A stretch of DNA of 57,202 bases, taken from assembly GCA_049366715.1 (NCBI GenBank), contig JBMNCQ010000084.1, forward strand, positions 1-57,202, in the 5' to 3' direction. The position numbers and the translations under genes were made by a program. Position 1 is the stretch's first letter; each line of letters starts with the position of its first letter. Of this stretch, positions 25,056-33,654 are shown piece by piece. The notes beneath the pieces are model-generated. The model saw nothing but the letters and a program-made list of their open reading frames with translations, ran no database searches and had not been told where the DNA came from. This DNA comes from JBMNCQ01 sp049366715 (lineage in GTDB: Bacteria > Bacillota > Peptococcia > Peptococcales > BICA1-8).

Positions 25056-25253
25056 ATGATGGATAAAATCGCTTTAGTATTGGTTATTATCGGAGCTTTA
25101 AACTGGGGACTGCTGGGTTTATTCAGTTTTGACCTCGTGGCTGCCATCTTCGGGGGGCAAAATGCCCTCTTATCCAGAATCGTATATGTACTCGTTGGTG
25201 CGGCAGGCTTGTATTCCATTACATTTCTGCTGGGAAACAAAGTTCGCGACTAA
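25056..25253 (+). CDS. DUF378 small membrane protein
   Basis: This protein of about 65 residues has the DUF378 signature LNWGLLGLFSFDLVAAIFG and two membrane helices. The function of the family is unknown. The ATG at 25056 follows GGGAGGAAAG. It forms its own unit, with a strong terminator 28 bases downstream. Confidence 0.88.
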   Translation: MMDKIALVLVIIGALNWGLLGLFSFDLVAAIFGGQNALLSRIVYVLVGAAGLYSITFLLGNKVRD

Positions 25254-25280
25254 AAACGGAATTCATCAGAAACTTATCAA

Positions 25281-25325
25281 CTCAAGAACGGCCTGTGTAT
25301 GAATACAGGCCGTTCTTGAGTTTTA
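25281..25325 (+). terminator. Strong intrinsic terminator
   Basis: CTCAAGAACGGCCTGT (25281-25296) and its perfect complement (25305-25320) form a 16-bp stem with an 8-base loop, followed by TTTT. Confidence 0.9.
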
Positions 25326-25409
25326 AAATATTTAAAAAACTAGGCCGGTTATGGTATAATTATGAATTATCACAAGCCATTGAATAATATTATTTTTGGA
25401 GGATTGGTG

Positions 25410-26510
25410 ATGTTTAAAAAAATTATTGCCCCCGGTATTTATCAAAGACAGCAGGGCATCCGCCATTCTGCCGGCGAATACTGCAAAGAACTGGGTACAA
25501 AGGCTTATGTTATCGGCGGTAAAACAGCTTTAAAGGTTATCGAAAAGGATCTGTTAAAAAGTTTCCAAAATGTAAAAATCACTGCTGTCCGGATTAGCTG
25601 GTACGGGGGTGAAGTCAGCTGGGACAATATTCACAAACTCGCCCGTGAAGCGCAAAGCCTTAACTGCGATTTTATCATCGGCATCGGCGGCGGCAAAGCA
25701 CTGGATACGGCTAAAGCCGCAGCTTTCCAGGCAAACCTTCCTCTGGTAACTATGCCGACGATTGCCGCAACCTGTGCCGCCTGGACTCCGCTGTCCATTA
25801 TCTATACAAATGAAGGGGAATACCTGGAGCTTTCCCTGAAAGCCCAAAACCCCGGCTTGGTTCTCGTAGATTCAGAAATTATTGTACAAGCTCCCCTGGA
25901 ACTATTCAGAGCAGGAATAGGCGATACGCTGGCCAAATGGTTTGAACTGGAGATTACCGTAAGAAAAAACCGCAAAGATGCTGCCGTTGCCGCAGCCTGC
26001 AGCTTAGCTTATCTCTGTTACCAAAACCTTATCAAGTACGGTCCGGATGCTGTTGAGGACCTGAAAAAAGCCTTGGTAACTCCGGCTGTAGAAGAAATCA
26101 TTGATGCCAATATTATGCTGTCGGGTCTTGTCAGCGGATTAGGCGGTGATGATTTTCGTTCGGGAGGAGCCCATGCCGTCTATAATGGATTTACCGTATT
26201 ACCGGAAACACATCATTACTTCCATGGTTCCATTGTTGCTTTTGGTATTCTCTGTCAGCTAATCCTGGACAGCAAAGAAAAAGAAGTTCTGGAATTACTT
26301 CCTTTTTATAAAGAAGTAGGGCTTCCTTATCTGCTGGAGCAAATCGGCGTAAATGATTTAACGCCGGCTAAAGCACTGGCAGTAGGAAAGGCGGCCGCCG
26401 CCACCGAAGATATGGCGAATCTGCCTTTAACCATCACGCCGGAAATGGTAACCCGGGCCATCCGAAAAACGGATAGTATGGGAAGAGGACAGGTGAATGA
26501 TTATGTATGA
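25410..26510 (+). CDS. Glycerol-dehydrogenase-like iron-containing alcohol dehydrogenase
   Basis: This protein of about 366 residues belongs to the GldA branch of the metal-dependent alcohol dehydrogenases, which oxidise a polyol or hydroxy-compound with NAD. The nucleotide-binding part has IGIGGGKALDTAKAAA and VTMPTIAATCAAWTP. Metal-binding positions are represented by the histidines of SGGAHAVYNG and ETHHYFHGS. The ATG at 25410 follows GGAGG by seven bases. It overlaps the aminotransferase gene by 14 nt, suggesting both act on one compound: oxidation of an alcohol, then transamination. A TATAAT box at 25355-25360 may be its -10 element. Confidence 0.85.
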   Translation: MFKKIIAPGIYQRQQGIRHSAGEYCKELGTKAYVIGGKTALKVIEKDLLKSFQNVKITAVRISWYGGEVSWDNIHKLAREAQSLNCDFIIGIGGGKALDTAKAAAFQANLPLVTMPTIAATCAAWTPLSIIYTNEGEYLELSLKAQNPGLVLVDSEIIVQAPLELFRAGIGDTLAKWFELEITVRKNRKDAAVAAACSLAYLCYQNLIKYGPDAVEDLKKALVTPAVEEIIDANIMLSGLVSGLGGDDFRSGGAHAVYNGFTVLPETHHYFHGSIVAFGILCQLILDSKEKEVLELLPFYKEVGLPYLLEQIGVNDLTPAKALAVGKAAAATEDMANLPLTITPEMVTRAIRKTDSMGRGQVNDYV

Positions 26511-27603
26511 TAAAACTTTAATGAGAAACTGGGCTAAAGATATTATCCCTTTTACTCCCGAACTGGAGGATTTACCTGTTAAAGATATCATGACCAGGTT
26601 AAATCTAACAAAAGTTGCTAAACTCTCATTTAATGAAGCCCCCCAGGGTCCGTCCCCCCTTGCAGTCAAAGCCATACAGGAAGCGGCCCTCTCCCCCAAT
26701 CTTTATCCGGATGCTTCGGCCCTGGAGTTAAAGACAAGATTAGGGGAATTATATAAATTACCACCTGCTGCTTTTGCAGTTTCTAACGGTGCCGACGAAA
26801 TGATTGTCCTGCTGACCCAGGCTTTTTTAAATGAAGGAGAAGAAGTCGTTATTCCCTTTCCAACATTTGGGCAGTATTTTGTCTCTACCAGATTGATGGG
26901 AGCAAAGGCCGTAAAAGTACCCTTGACCGACTTTACGATAGATCTGGAGAAGGTTAGAGAAGGCATCACGGATAAAACCAAAATGATTATTCTCTGCAAT
27001 CCCAATAACCCTACCGGTACGATTATTCCCGGGAAACAGCTGACTGCCTTTATCAGGAACCTTCCTGCCCATATTCTTTTGGTGGTGGATGAAGCTTATG
27101 CAGAGTATGCAGACAGCTATGATTTTCAAAGCATTATCCCTTTAACAGCTAAATTTCCTAATATTATCGCTGTGCGGACATTTTCAAAAATATACGGCCT
27201 GGCGGCGTGCCGGGTAGGTTATGCTGTGGCGTCTCCTCCGGTTATTCAGGCCTTAAATCAGGTTAAGCCGCCTTTTAACCTGAATGTATTTGCCCAGGCA
27301 GGTGCGGCTGCAGCTTTACAGGACCAGAACTACATAGCAGATCTGAAGAAATATAATACCGCGGCAAAAATTCAACTGTACAAATATTTAGACCGGCTTA
27401 ATTTATCCTATGTAAAATCCCAGGCAAATTTTGTCTTCTTCAATGCCCGCAAAGACGGCAAAGAAGTCTTTAATTATCTGGCCGCCGACGGGATTATGGT
27501 CAGAACCGCCCATGGCTGGGGATATCCTGCATTCATTCGGTTGACCATCGGTTCACCGGAAGATATGGAAATGTTTTACGATTCCTTCCGCAGCCTTTAT
27601 TAG
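26497..27603 (+). CDS. HisC-like class I/II aminotransferase
   Basis: This 368-residue PLP enzyme is related to histidinol-phosphate aminotransferase. It has the cofactor-binding NGADEMI, the CNPNNPTGT motif, DEAYAEY and the Schiff-base lysine in TFSKIYGLAACRVGY. No other histidine genes are near. The 14-nt overlap with the dehydrogenase and the ABC importer just downstream argue for a separate catabolic or salvage role. Substrate unknown. Confidence 0.88.
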   Translation: MIMYDKTLMRNWAKDIIPFTPELEDLPVKDIMTRLNLTKVAKLSFNEAPQGPSPLAVKAIQEAALSPNLYPDASALELKTRLGELYKLPPAAFAVSNGADEMIVLLTQAFLNEGEEVVIPFPTFGQYFVSTRLMGAKAVKVPLTDFTIDLEKVREGITDKTKMIILCNPNNPTGTIIPGKQLTAFIRNLPAHILLVVDEAYAEYADSYDFQSIIPLTAKFPNIIAVRTFSKIYGLAACRVGYAVASPPVIQALNQVKPPFNLNVFAQAGAAAALQDQNYIADLKKYNTAAKIQLYKYLDRLNLSYVKSQANFVFFNARKDGKEVFNYLAADGIMVRTAHGWGYPAFIRLTIGSPEDMEMFYDSFRSLY

Positions 27604-27641
27604 GACAAATATTGGCAATAACAAAATACAGCTGAAAAACA

Positions 27642-27671
27642 TTGCATTTTTATGCATTGATAAATTATAAT
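27642..27671 (+). promoter_or_regulatory. Putative housekeeping promoter of the ABC importer
   Basis: TTGCAT (27642-27647) and TATAAT (27666-27671) are separated by 18 bases and lie 40 bases before the lipoprotein gene. Confidence 0.5.
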
Positions 27672-27710
27672 TATACCATAAATTGAGTTTACCATAGGGA
27701 GGAACCACAC

Positions 27711-28703
27711 ATGAAAAAGATATTAAGCGTAATATTAATAATTTTCTTAACTGCGCTAAGCCTCAGTGCCTGCAGTAAGACAGACAATACCCAGCCTGCT
27801 GCTGACGGACCTGTTAAACTAAGACTTACCTTGCCGACATGGGTCGGCTACGGCCCCATTTATATCGCAAAAGAAAAAGGTTTTTTTGCTGAAAATGGTT
27901 TAGATGTTGAAATAACCAAAATCGACGGGCTGGCGGAAAGAAAGCAGGCCCTGGCCGGGAAGAAGATTGACGGCATGGCTACCGCTCAGGATGTTCAGGT
28001 AACACTGGCTGCCGCCGATGTTCCGGTAAAAGTAATCTGGGCTTTAGACGGTTCCTTTGGTGGAGACGGGATGCTGGCCAAAAATGATATTCAATCTGTC
28101 CAGGACTTAAAAGGTAAAACCGTTGCCTTAGAAACCGGTACAACAAGTCATTTCTTTGCCCTGACAGTTCTCAAAGATGCCGGCCTAACTGAAAGTGATA
28201 TTACAATTCAAAATATGACTGCCGGGGATGCCGGAGCTGCTTTCGTAGCAGATAAAGTCGACGCTGCCGTGACCTGGGAGCCCTGGCTGAGTAAAGGCAA
28301 AACTAACGGAAAAGTACTGGTCAGCACAAAAGATTATCCCAGTATTATCGTGGATAGTATCAGTTTCCGGACCGATGTCGTTGAGCAATATCCGGAAGCT
28401 ATGAAGGGCTTCGTTAAAGCGATGGGGCAGGCAATGGATTACTGGCAGGCCAATGCTCCGGAATCCGAAGAAATTATGGCCAATGGTTTAGGCATTGATT
28501 TAGAGGAATTCCAAGCTACTATCCCTGATTTAAAATTCTATAATTTAGCCGACAATAAAGAATTCTTTGGTACAAAGGAAAGCCCCGGTGCCATTTTTGA
28601 TACAACGCAAAAAGCCATAGATTTCTATAATGAGCTGAAAGTTATTGAAAGTGTGCCCAAAGCCGCAGACATAGTTGAGCCTACCTTTGTAAATCAAAAT
28701 TAG
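27711..28703 (+). CDS. ABC importer substrate-binding lipoprotein (NMT1/SsuA type)
   Basis: This is a 330-residue periplasmic-type binding protein anchored by lipid. The signal peptide ends with the lipobox LSAC (Cys21). The NMT1/SsuA-like fold shows GPIYIAKEKGFFAENGLDVE, a hallmark of sulfonate, nitrate, taurine and thiamine-precursor binders. The Trp-rich WEPWLSKG region probably lines the pocket. Ligand cannot be assigned. It heads an operon with permease and ATPase, but a terminator behind it should make it the most expressed component. Confidence 0.9.
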   Translation: MKKILSVILIIFLTALSLSACSKTDNTQPAADGPVKLRLTLPTWVGYGPIYIAKEKGFFAENGLDVEITKIDGLAERKQALAGKKIDGMATAQDVQVTLAAADVPVKVIWALDGSFGGDGMLAKNDIQSVQDLKGKTVALETGTTSHFFALTVLKDAGLTESDITIQNMTAGDAGAAFVADKVDAAVTWEPWLSKGKTNGKVLVSTKDYPSIIVDSISFRTDVVEQYPEAMKGFVKAMGQAMDYWQANAPESEEIMANGLGIDLEEFQATIPDLKFYNLADNKEFFGTKESPGAIFDTTQKAIDFYNELKVIESVPKAADIVEPTFVNQN

Positions 28704-28708
28704 TTGTC

Positions 28709-28734
28709 AAAAGGGAGCCCGCCAGGCTCCCTTT
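28709..28734 (+). terminator. Partial terminator inside the ABC operon
   Basis: AAAGGGAGCC and GGCTCCCTTT (28725-28734) form a 10-bp stem with a 5-base loop, followed by an imperfect T-rich stretch. It probably lowers transcription of the permease relative to the binding protein. Confidence 0.75.
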
Positions 28735-28800
28735 GCGTATTATTTTATGATAGACTTATACAGGTACCTGTTATCATAATACATACTGGAGGTATTTTCC

Positions 28801-29631
28801 GTGCCACGTTCTGCTTCATCTTATTTTACGCCTAGAACCGATATTGATAAAAATGCATACTTAACCCTGGGGTTTTCTGCCTTTATCCTGTTCTTTATTT
28901 TTTGGTCGGTCTTGAGCTATGGAGGATTGGTCCAGGAAACCTTCCTGCCGGCTCCCCATACCGTATTCCAAACTGCTCTTCAGCTTTTAACAACCGGTGA
29001 TCTCTTAAATCATATGGGATTCAGCATCTGGAGAGTAACGGCAGGATTCTTGCTGGCAACGCTGATTGCCGTTCCCTTAGGGATACTCATGGGTACGCTT
29101 AAGGTTTTTGAAGGCTTTTTTGAACCTTTAATCGGTTTTGTCCGTTATATGCCCGCCTCAGCGTTTATCCCTCTCTTCATTCTTTGGATTGGACTGGGCG
29201 AAGGAGAAAAAATCGCGGTAATATTTTTTGGGACATTCTTTCAACAAACCCTCATGGTTATGGATGTAACCAAAAACGTCTCCAATGATCTCATTGATGT
29301 TTCCTATACCTTGGGTGCTTCAAAACCGGCAGTCTTTAAAAAAGTGATTTTACCGGCAGCTCTCCCCGGCATAGTTGACACGCTGAGAATAACTTTCGGC
29401 TGGGCTTGGACTTACCTGATCGTCGCTGAAATCGTAGGCGCCACGGTAGGATTAGGATATATGATTATGCAGTCTTCCCGCTTTCTAAGTACGGATAAGA
29501 TTTTTGTCGGAATTTTAACAATTGGCTTTTTGGGAATGTTAAGTGACCTGATCTTTAAAATTATCTACCGCAGGCTGTTCCCCTGGCTTAATGAAGGAGG
29601 TGGCATTAAAAGTGAAACAGGAAAAAATTAA
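28801..29631 (+). CDS. ABC importer permease (SsuC type)
   Basis: This 276-residue permease has about six membrane helices and the ATPase-coupling EAA loop in the form TLGASKPAVFKKVILPAALPGIVD. It belongs to the SsuC/TauC/NrtB group. The start is a GTG at 28801 eight bases after GGAGG. It overlaps the ATPase gene. Confidence 0.92.
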   Translation: MPRSASSYFTPRTDIDKNAYLTLGFSAFILFFIFWSVLSYGGLVQETFLPAPHTVFQTALQLLTTGDLLNHMGFSIWRVTAGFLLATLIAVPLGILMGTLKVFEGFFEPLIGFVRYMPASAFIPLFILWIGLGEGEKIAVIFFGTFFQQTLMVMDVTKNVSNDLIDVSYTLGASKPAVFKKVILPAALPGIVDTLRITFGWAWTYLIVAEIVGATVGLGYMIMQSSRFLSTDKIFVGILTIGFLGMLSDLIFKIIYRRLFPWLNEGGGIKSETGKN

Positions 29632-30400
29632 GCTTAAAATCGATAACGTTTCAAAAATATTCGGCAAACAAAATAATCAGGTTATCGCTCTGGATAAAAC
29701 CTCCTTTGAAGTGCAGGAAGGTGAATTCGTTACAATATTGGGCCCCTCAGGCTGCGGTAAATCTACTATTTTAAGAATTATTGCCGGCTTGACAGATACC
29801 TCATCAGGTAAAGCCCTGTTAGATAACAAGGAAATCGTTTCTTCCGGAGCAGACCGGGGCATGGTCTTTCAGTCTTATACGTTATTTCCCTGGCTTACGG
29901 TCCAGGGAAACATTGAATTCGGCCTGGAGCTTAAAGCTATGGCGAAAAAGCAGCGGGCGCAGATCGCACACCATTATTTAGAATTAATCGGCTTAAAAGG
30001 TTTTGAAAACCACTATCCCCAAAACCTATCCGGCGGGATGAAACAAAGGGTTGCAATTGCCAGGGCTTTAGCCAATGACCCTGAGATACTCTTAATGGAT
30101 GAACCCTTCGGAGCCTTAGACGCTCAGACTCGTTCAATCATGCAGGAAATTCTTCTTAATGCCTGGCAGGAATCAAAGAAAACGATCCTTTTTGTAACCC
30201 ATGATGTTGAGGAAGCAATTTTTTTAGGGGACACGATCTACGTCATGACAGCTCGTCCAGGCAGGTTAAAAAAGCGGATTCCCGTACCTTTAGAACGTCC
30301 CCGTACCTTTGATATGAAAAATAGCTCCCAATTTCTGGGGGTTAAGCAGGAACTTTTGGGGTTGATCAGAGAAGAATCGATCAAAACCATCAACATGTAA
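29612..30400 (+). CDS. ABC importer ATPase (SsuB type)
   Basis: This protein of about 262 residues has Walker A (GPSGCGKST), the Q-loop (FQSYTLFPW), the signature LSGGMKQRV, Walker B (ILLMDEPFGALD) and the switch histidine (FVTHDVEEA). It energises the importer with the two preceding genes. The likely start is GTG 29612 after AAGGAGG; the ATG at 29591 overlaps the permease and contains the ribosome site itself. Confidence 0.93.
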   Translation: MKQEKIKLKIDNVSKIFGKQNNQVIALDKTSFEVQEGEFVTILGPSGCGKSTILRIIAGLTDTSSGKALLDNKEIVSSGADRGMVFQSYTLFPWLTVQGNIEFGLELKAMAKKQRAQIAHHYLELIGLKGFENHYPQNLSGGMKQRVAIARALANDPEILLMDEPFGALDAQTRSIMQEILLNAWQESKKTILFVTHDVEEAIFLGDTIYVMTARPGRLKKRIPVPLERPRTFDMKNSSQFLGVKQELLGLIREESIKTINM

Positions 30401-30435
30401 GAATTGCAGACCGGACTTTTAAGGAGGTGCTGACA

Positions 30436-30645
30436 ATGGCTTTCCTGTTTAAGAACAAAACGGTTAAGGAGCTAAGAAAGAAATGGGGCTTAACTGCCCG
30501 GGAGCTGGCCATAAGAGTCAAGGTTGATAATATTGATATTTTAAAAGTTGATGAGCTGAAAATAAAAGATGTCCCCGAACCCTTAAAAACAAAGCTGCTG
30601 CCGGTTTTAAGAGGGGATGACCTGGACAAAATGCCGTGGCTGTAG
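30436..30645 (+). CDS. Small conserved-looking protein at the end of the ABC operon
   Basis: This 69-residue protein is lysine- and leucine-rich, with KELRKKWGLTARELAIRVKV, which could form a helix-turn-helix, and a C-terminal DDLDKMPWL. AAGGAGG lies seven bases before the ATG. No family recognised. It is 36 nt behind the ATPase gene and probably in the same operon. Confidence 0.6.
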   Translation: MAFLFKNKTVKELRKKWGLTARELAIRVKVDNIDILKVDELKIKDVPEPLKTKLLPVLRGDDLDKMPWL

Positions 30646-30690
30646 AAAGTCCCCGGCATTTTGTACTTTGGGCCATCCTTGAAAACCGGT

Positions 30691-31314
30691 TTAATACCCC
30701 AACTCTGCTTTTACCAAAATAATGTGAAACTCGTTTATCCCCCGGGGGCGCCCTTCATGAATCACCATTACCCGGCACTGCTTGGTTTTGATTGTCTTGC
30801 AGTCATGACAAACCCCGGTTTTTGCGCAGGGGGTCCGGGAGTTTTTCCGCTGGTAGCTTAAAGGTGCAGCAACATTTTTGGTTCGATAAATTGCATCTTC
30901 TAAGTTTTTGGTAATTTTATTGCTGCCTACTACTGCAACGACCATTTTCGGCCCATAACACATGGATGCCACCCTATTCCCTGTCCCGTCTAAATTAACA
31001 AGTAAGCCGTCTAATGTAATCGCATTGACACTTGTCAAAACAACATCGGCATTTAATTGTTCATGCCGCCGGAGAGGATTTTCCTCTTCCCAGGTATCAA
31101 TTATTTGGGAGCCGGATTTTTTTAATTCCTCGATGATTCCCAGCCCGCGAATCGTCACCGTACCGGGCAAGCCGATACTGGCGCTTTCCGGTATTAGCTG
31201 TTTCAGCAACTCTACGGCCTCATCCCGGCTGTCCGCTATATTTACGGAAAACCCCCTGTTTATCAGGTTCTCTTTTAAAATCTCAAAATTTTCCATTTTT
31301 ATTATAACCTCCAA
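30691..31314 (-). CDS. LUD-domain protein (LutC-like)
   Basis: This protein of about 205 residues has the LUD fold of lactate-utilisation proteins. It contains SIGLPGTVTIRGLGI, ALTLDGLLVN-like ITLDGLLVNLDGTGNR and a cysteine-rich segment, TPCAKTGVCHDC plus a further C, that could bind a metal or Fe-S cluster. LutC-type proteins form part of L-lactate oxidation complexes, but stand-alone forms such as this are uncharacterised. It is divergent from the sigma-54 activator gene. Confidence 0.8.
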   Translation of the reverse strand: MEVIIKMENFEILKENLINRGFSVNIADSRDEAVELLKQLIPESASIGLPGTVTIRGLGIIEELKKSGSQIIDTWEEENPLRRHEQLNADVVLTSVNAITLDGLLVNLDGTGNRVASMCYGPKMVVAVVGSNKITKNLEDAIYRTKNVAAPLSYQRKNSRTPCAKTGVCHDCKTIKTKQCRVMVIHEGRPRGINEFHIILVKAELGY

Positions 31315-31384
31315 TTCAGACGGCAGGATTTGGCGTCTTTTTGTTTAATATTTATATTAATTGAGTAAGTGAGGTGGATTGGGA

Positions 31385-33526
31385 TTGGAGAAGAGAAAAA
31401 GTATCTGTTTCGTAGGAAATCATGAGAAAACTACCTTAACCCTCGCTAAACAGCTGAACTATTTGCTGGGACAATATCTAGATATAAAATCTTGGTGTCT
31501 TCAGTATATGGAGGTACCTATTGATTGTTATGACTGTGACATCTATGTAACGTCCAGCTATACTGCCCTGGCTAAGATCCAGGATTGCATCCCTCCTAAT
31601 AAAAAGGTAATTGTTGCCGCCAGAACATTAGATACAAGAAAGTTAGATCAGGTACTGGAGCTTTTGCCCGGCACCCGGGCTCTGGTCGTAGCTAATTCCG
31701 AGGAAACAACAAGTATGGCTATTGAACTTTTGAAAAAAATGGAAATTAATTATCTTGAGCTTATTCCTTATTATCCGGGAATTGTTCCCCAGCCTGATAA
31801 GAATATTACCCTTTCTATTACAACCGGATTGACTCATCTTGTCCCTTCGCATATAACAAGAACCATTGATTTAGGAATAAAAAGTATAGACCTCTCGACT
31901 TACGTAGAACTTATTATCGAAATTGGTCTGCCCAAGGAACTAATTAATAATATTTCTCAGCACTATGTCAGAGAAATATTCGACCTTAGCAAAAGAATAC
32001 AAACTTCAGCTCAAATCAACAATAATCTTAAACGCCGCCTGGAGGTAATAATCAATACTGTTGGGGAGGCCATTCTGGCGACTAATAATGATCAAGAAAT
32101 CATTCTTATTAACTCTGCCTTTGAACAACTGCTGGGTATAAATAGTTTTTCTGCACTGGGGAAAAAGTTGAATGTTGTTCTTCCTCAGGTTGAAATAACC
32201 TCAGCACTCTCCAACGCTTTATGCATTGTCGATAAAATCCAGCAAATAAAAAATAATTATTATGTATTAAACGCAAATCCAATTTTAGACACGAATGATT
32301 CGGTAGAAGGTGTTGTCACCACTTTTAAGCCGGTAGGCCAGGTACAGGAGTTAGAGTCTAAAGTCCGCCGCGAACTAAAAAAACGCGGCAATATTGCTAA
32401 GTATAATTTCAGCGATATTATCGGCACCTCCCCGGAATTGCAAAAAGTAACGGCTTTGGCTTATCAATTTGCAAAAACTGATCTGACGATCCTCATTGAA
32501 GGCGAAAGTGGTACAGGTAAAGAATTATTTGCACAGGCCATTCATAATGCCTCGGACCGTAAAAACGGACCTTTTGTGGCGATTAACTTTGCCGCGTTAC
32601 CTGATAATTTAATGGAAAGTGAACTTTTCGGGTACGAGGAAGGTGCTTTTACCGGGGCCAAAAAGGGTGGTAAACCCGGCTTATTTGAAGAAGCGCATAA
32701 TGGAACTATTTTTCTCGATGAAATAGGTGATTCCGGTTTAGAAGTACAAAAAAGGCTGTTAAGGGTTTTGGAAGAACGGGAAGTACGGAGAGTTGGCGGA
32801 CGTACTGTAACACCTATTGACGTTAGAGTAATTGCGGCTACTAACCAAAACTTAATAGAACTGGTCGAAAAAAATATGTTTCGCAGTGATTTATTTTATC
32901 GCTTATGTACCTTACCTTTAAGCATTCCTGCTCTAAAGGACCGGGAGGGTGACATTCTTATTTTTATTGATTTTTTTGCCCAAAAATTTTATCAGCGCAA
33001 ATTACTGTTAGACTCCCCTGTTAAAGAATTCCTTCTGAAATATTCCTGGCCCGGCAACATCAGGGAGATGGAAAATGTTGTTAATTATATGTGTAGTATC
33101 GTACCAAAAGAAGAGACTGCGACAATCAAACATTTGCCCATATATTTAAATAGGAATATTGCACCTAAGTCCGACACAACCTTTAAACCTTATTATAATG
33201 AAAATAAATTCGAATTAAAAGCCCAAGAATTATTGAATCAGAATCTTTTAAAAATTGTCTATCTAACTCTGCATGAAATTGAGAGTTATTCTTCTTTAGA
33301 TAAAGGTCTGGGCAGATCAACCTTAGCTAAGAGAATAAAGGACTGTACCGGGGAAGACCATGCCGACCATAAGCTAAGACAATTATTAAATCTCTTGGCA
33401 CGGATGGAGTTTATTGAATCTGGAAAGACAAAGCAGGGGACAAAAATAACCCTGTTAGGCACAGACTTCCTCCAATACCTAAAAAAATCAAAATATCAAA
33501 ATCTGACCGGAGCTATCGGCAAGTGA
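31385..33526 (+). CDS. Sigma-54-dependent transcriptional activator
   Basis: This 713-residue enhancer-binding protein has an N-terminal sensory region (about 1-200) with a PrpR/receiver-like character, a PAS domain (about 220-330), and the AAA+ domain with Walker A GESGTGKE (375-382), the sigma-54-contacting GAFTGA (422-427) and Walker B GTIFLDE (442-448). The C-terminus lacks a clear Fis-type HTH and instead looks like a winged helix (about 640-700). The chosen start is TTG 31385, seven bases after GAGGTGG. It is the only such activator here. Five -24/-12 promoters lie in the genes that follow, so it probably controls the catabolic island in response to a carboxylate ligand. The ligand is inference. 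Confidence 0.92.
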   Translation: MEKRKSICFVGNHEKTTLTLAKQLNYLLGQYLDIKSWCLQYMEVPIDCYDCDIYVTSSYTALAKIQDCIPPNKKVIVAARTLDTRKLDQVLELLPGTRALVVANSEETTSMAIELLKKMEINYLELIPYYPGIVPQPDKNITLSITTGLTHLVPSHITRTIDLGIKSIDLSTYVELIIEIGLPKELINNISQHYVREIFDLSKRIQTSAQINNNLKRRLEVIINTVGEAILATNNDQEIILINSAFEQLLGINSFSALGKKLNVVLPQVEITSALSNALCIVDKIQQIKNNYYVLNANPILDTNDSVEGVVTTFKPVGQVQELESKVRRELKKRGNIAKYNFSDIIGTSPELQKVTALAYQFAKTDLTILIEGESGTGKELFAQAIHNASDRKNGPFVAINFAALPDNLMESELFGYEEGAFTGAKKGGKPGLFEEAHNGTIFLDEIGDSGLEVQKRLLRVLEEREVRRVGGRTVTPIDVRVIAATNQNLIELVEKNMFRSDLFYRLCTLPLSIPALKDREGDILIFIDFFAQKFYQRKLLLDSPVKEFLLKYSWPGNIREMENVVNYMCSIVPKEETATIKHLPIYLNRNIAPKSDTTFKPYYNENKFELKAQELLNQNLLKIVYLTLHEIESYSSLDKGLGRSTLAKRIKDCTGEDHADHKLRQLLNLLARMEFIESGKTKQGTKITLLGTDFLQYLKKSKYQNLTGAIGK

Positions 33527-33615
33527 GAGTTCCCTGCCCACTAAGACCGCTATATCTAAATCCCACCTATTTTTGTTGATTTTCTCATTTCTCTTAATTT
33601 AATGATATTTTTTAA

Positions 33616-33648
33616 GATAAAATCCCCGCAATAACACTGCCGGGGATT
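33616..33648 (-). terminator. Terminator of the tct operon
   Basis: AATCCCCG (33621-33628) pairs with CGGGGATT (33641-33648), followed on the minus strand by TTTTATC. It lies just after tctA. Confidence 0.75.
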
Positions 33649-33654
33649 AAAGGC

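Noticed and set aside
25281..25325. Operator palindrome before the dehydrogenase gene
   Set aside because: A 16-bp stem with an 8-base loop followed by TTTT directly behind a gene is better explained as a terminator.
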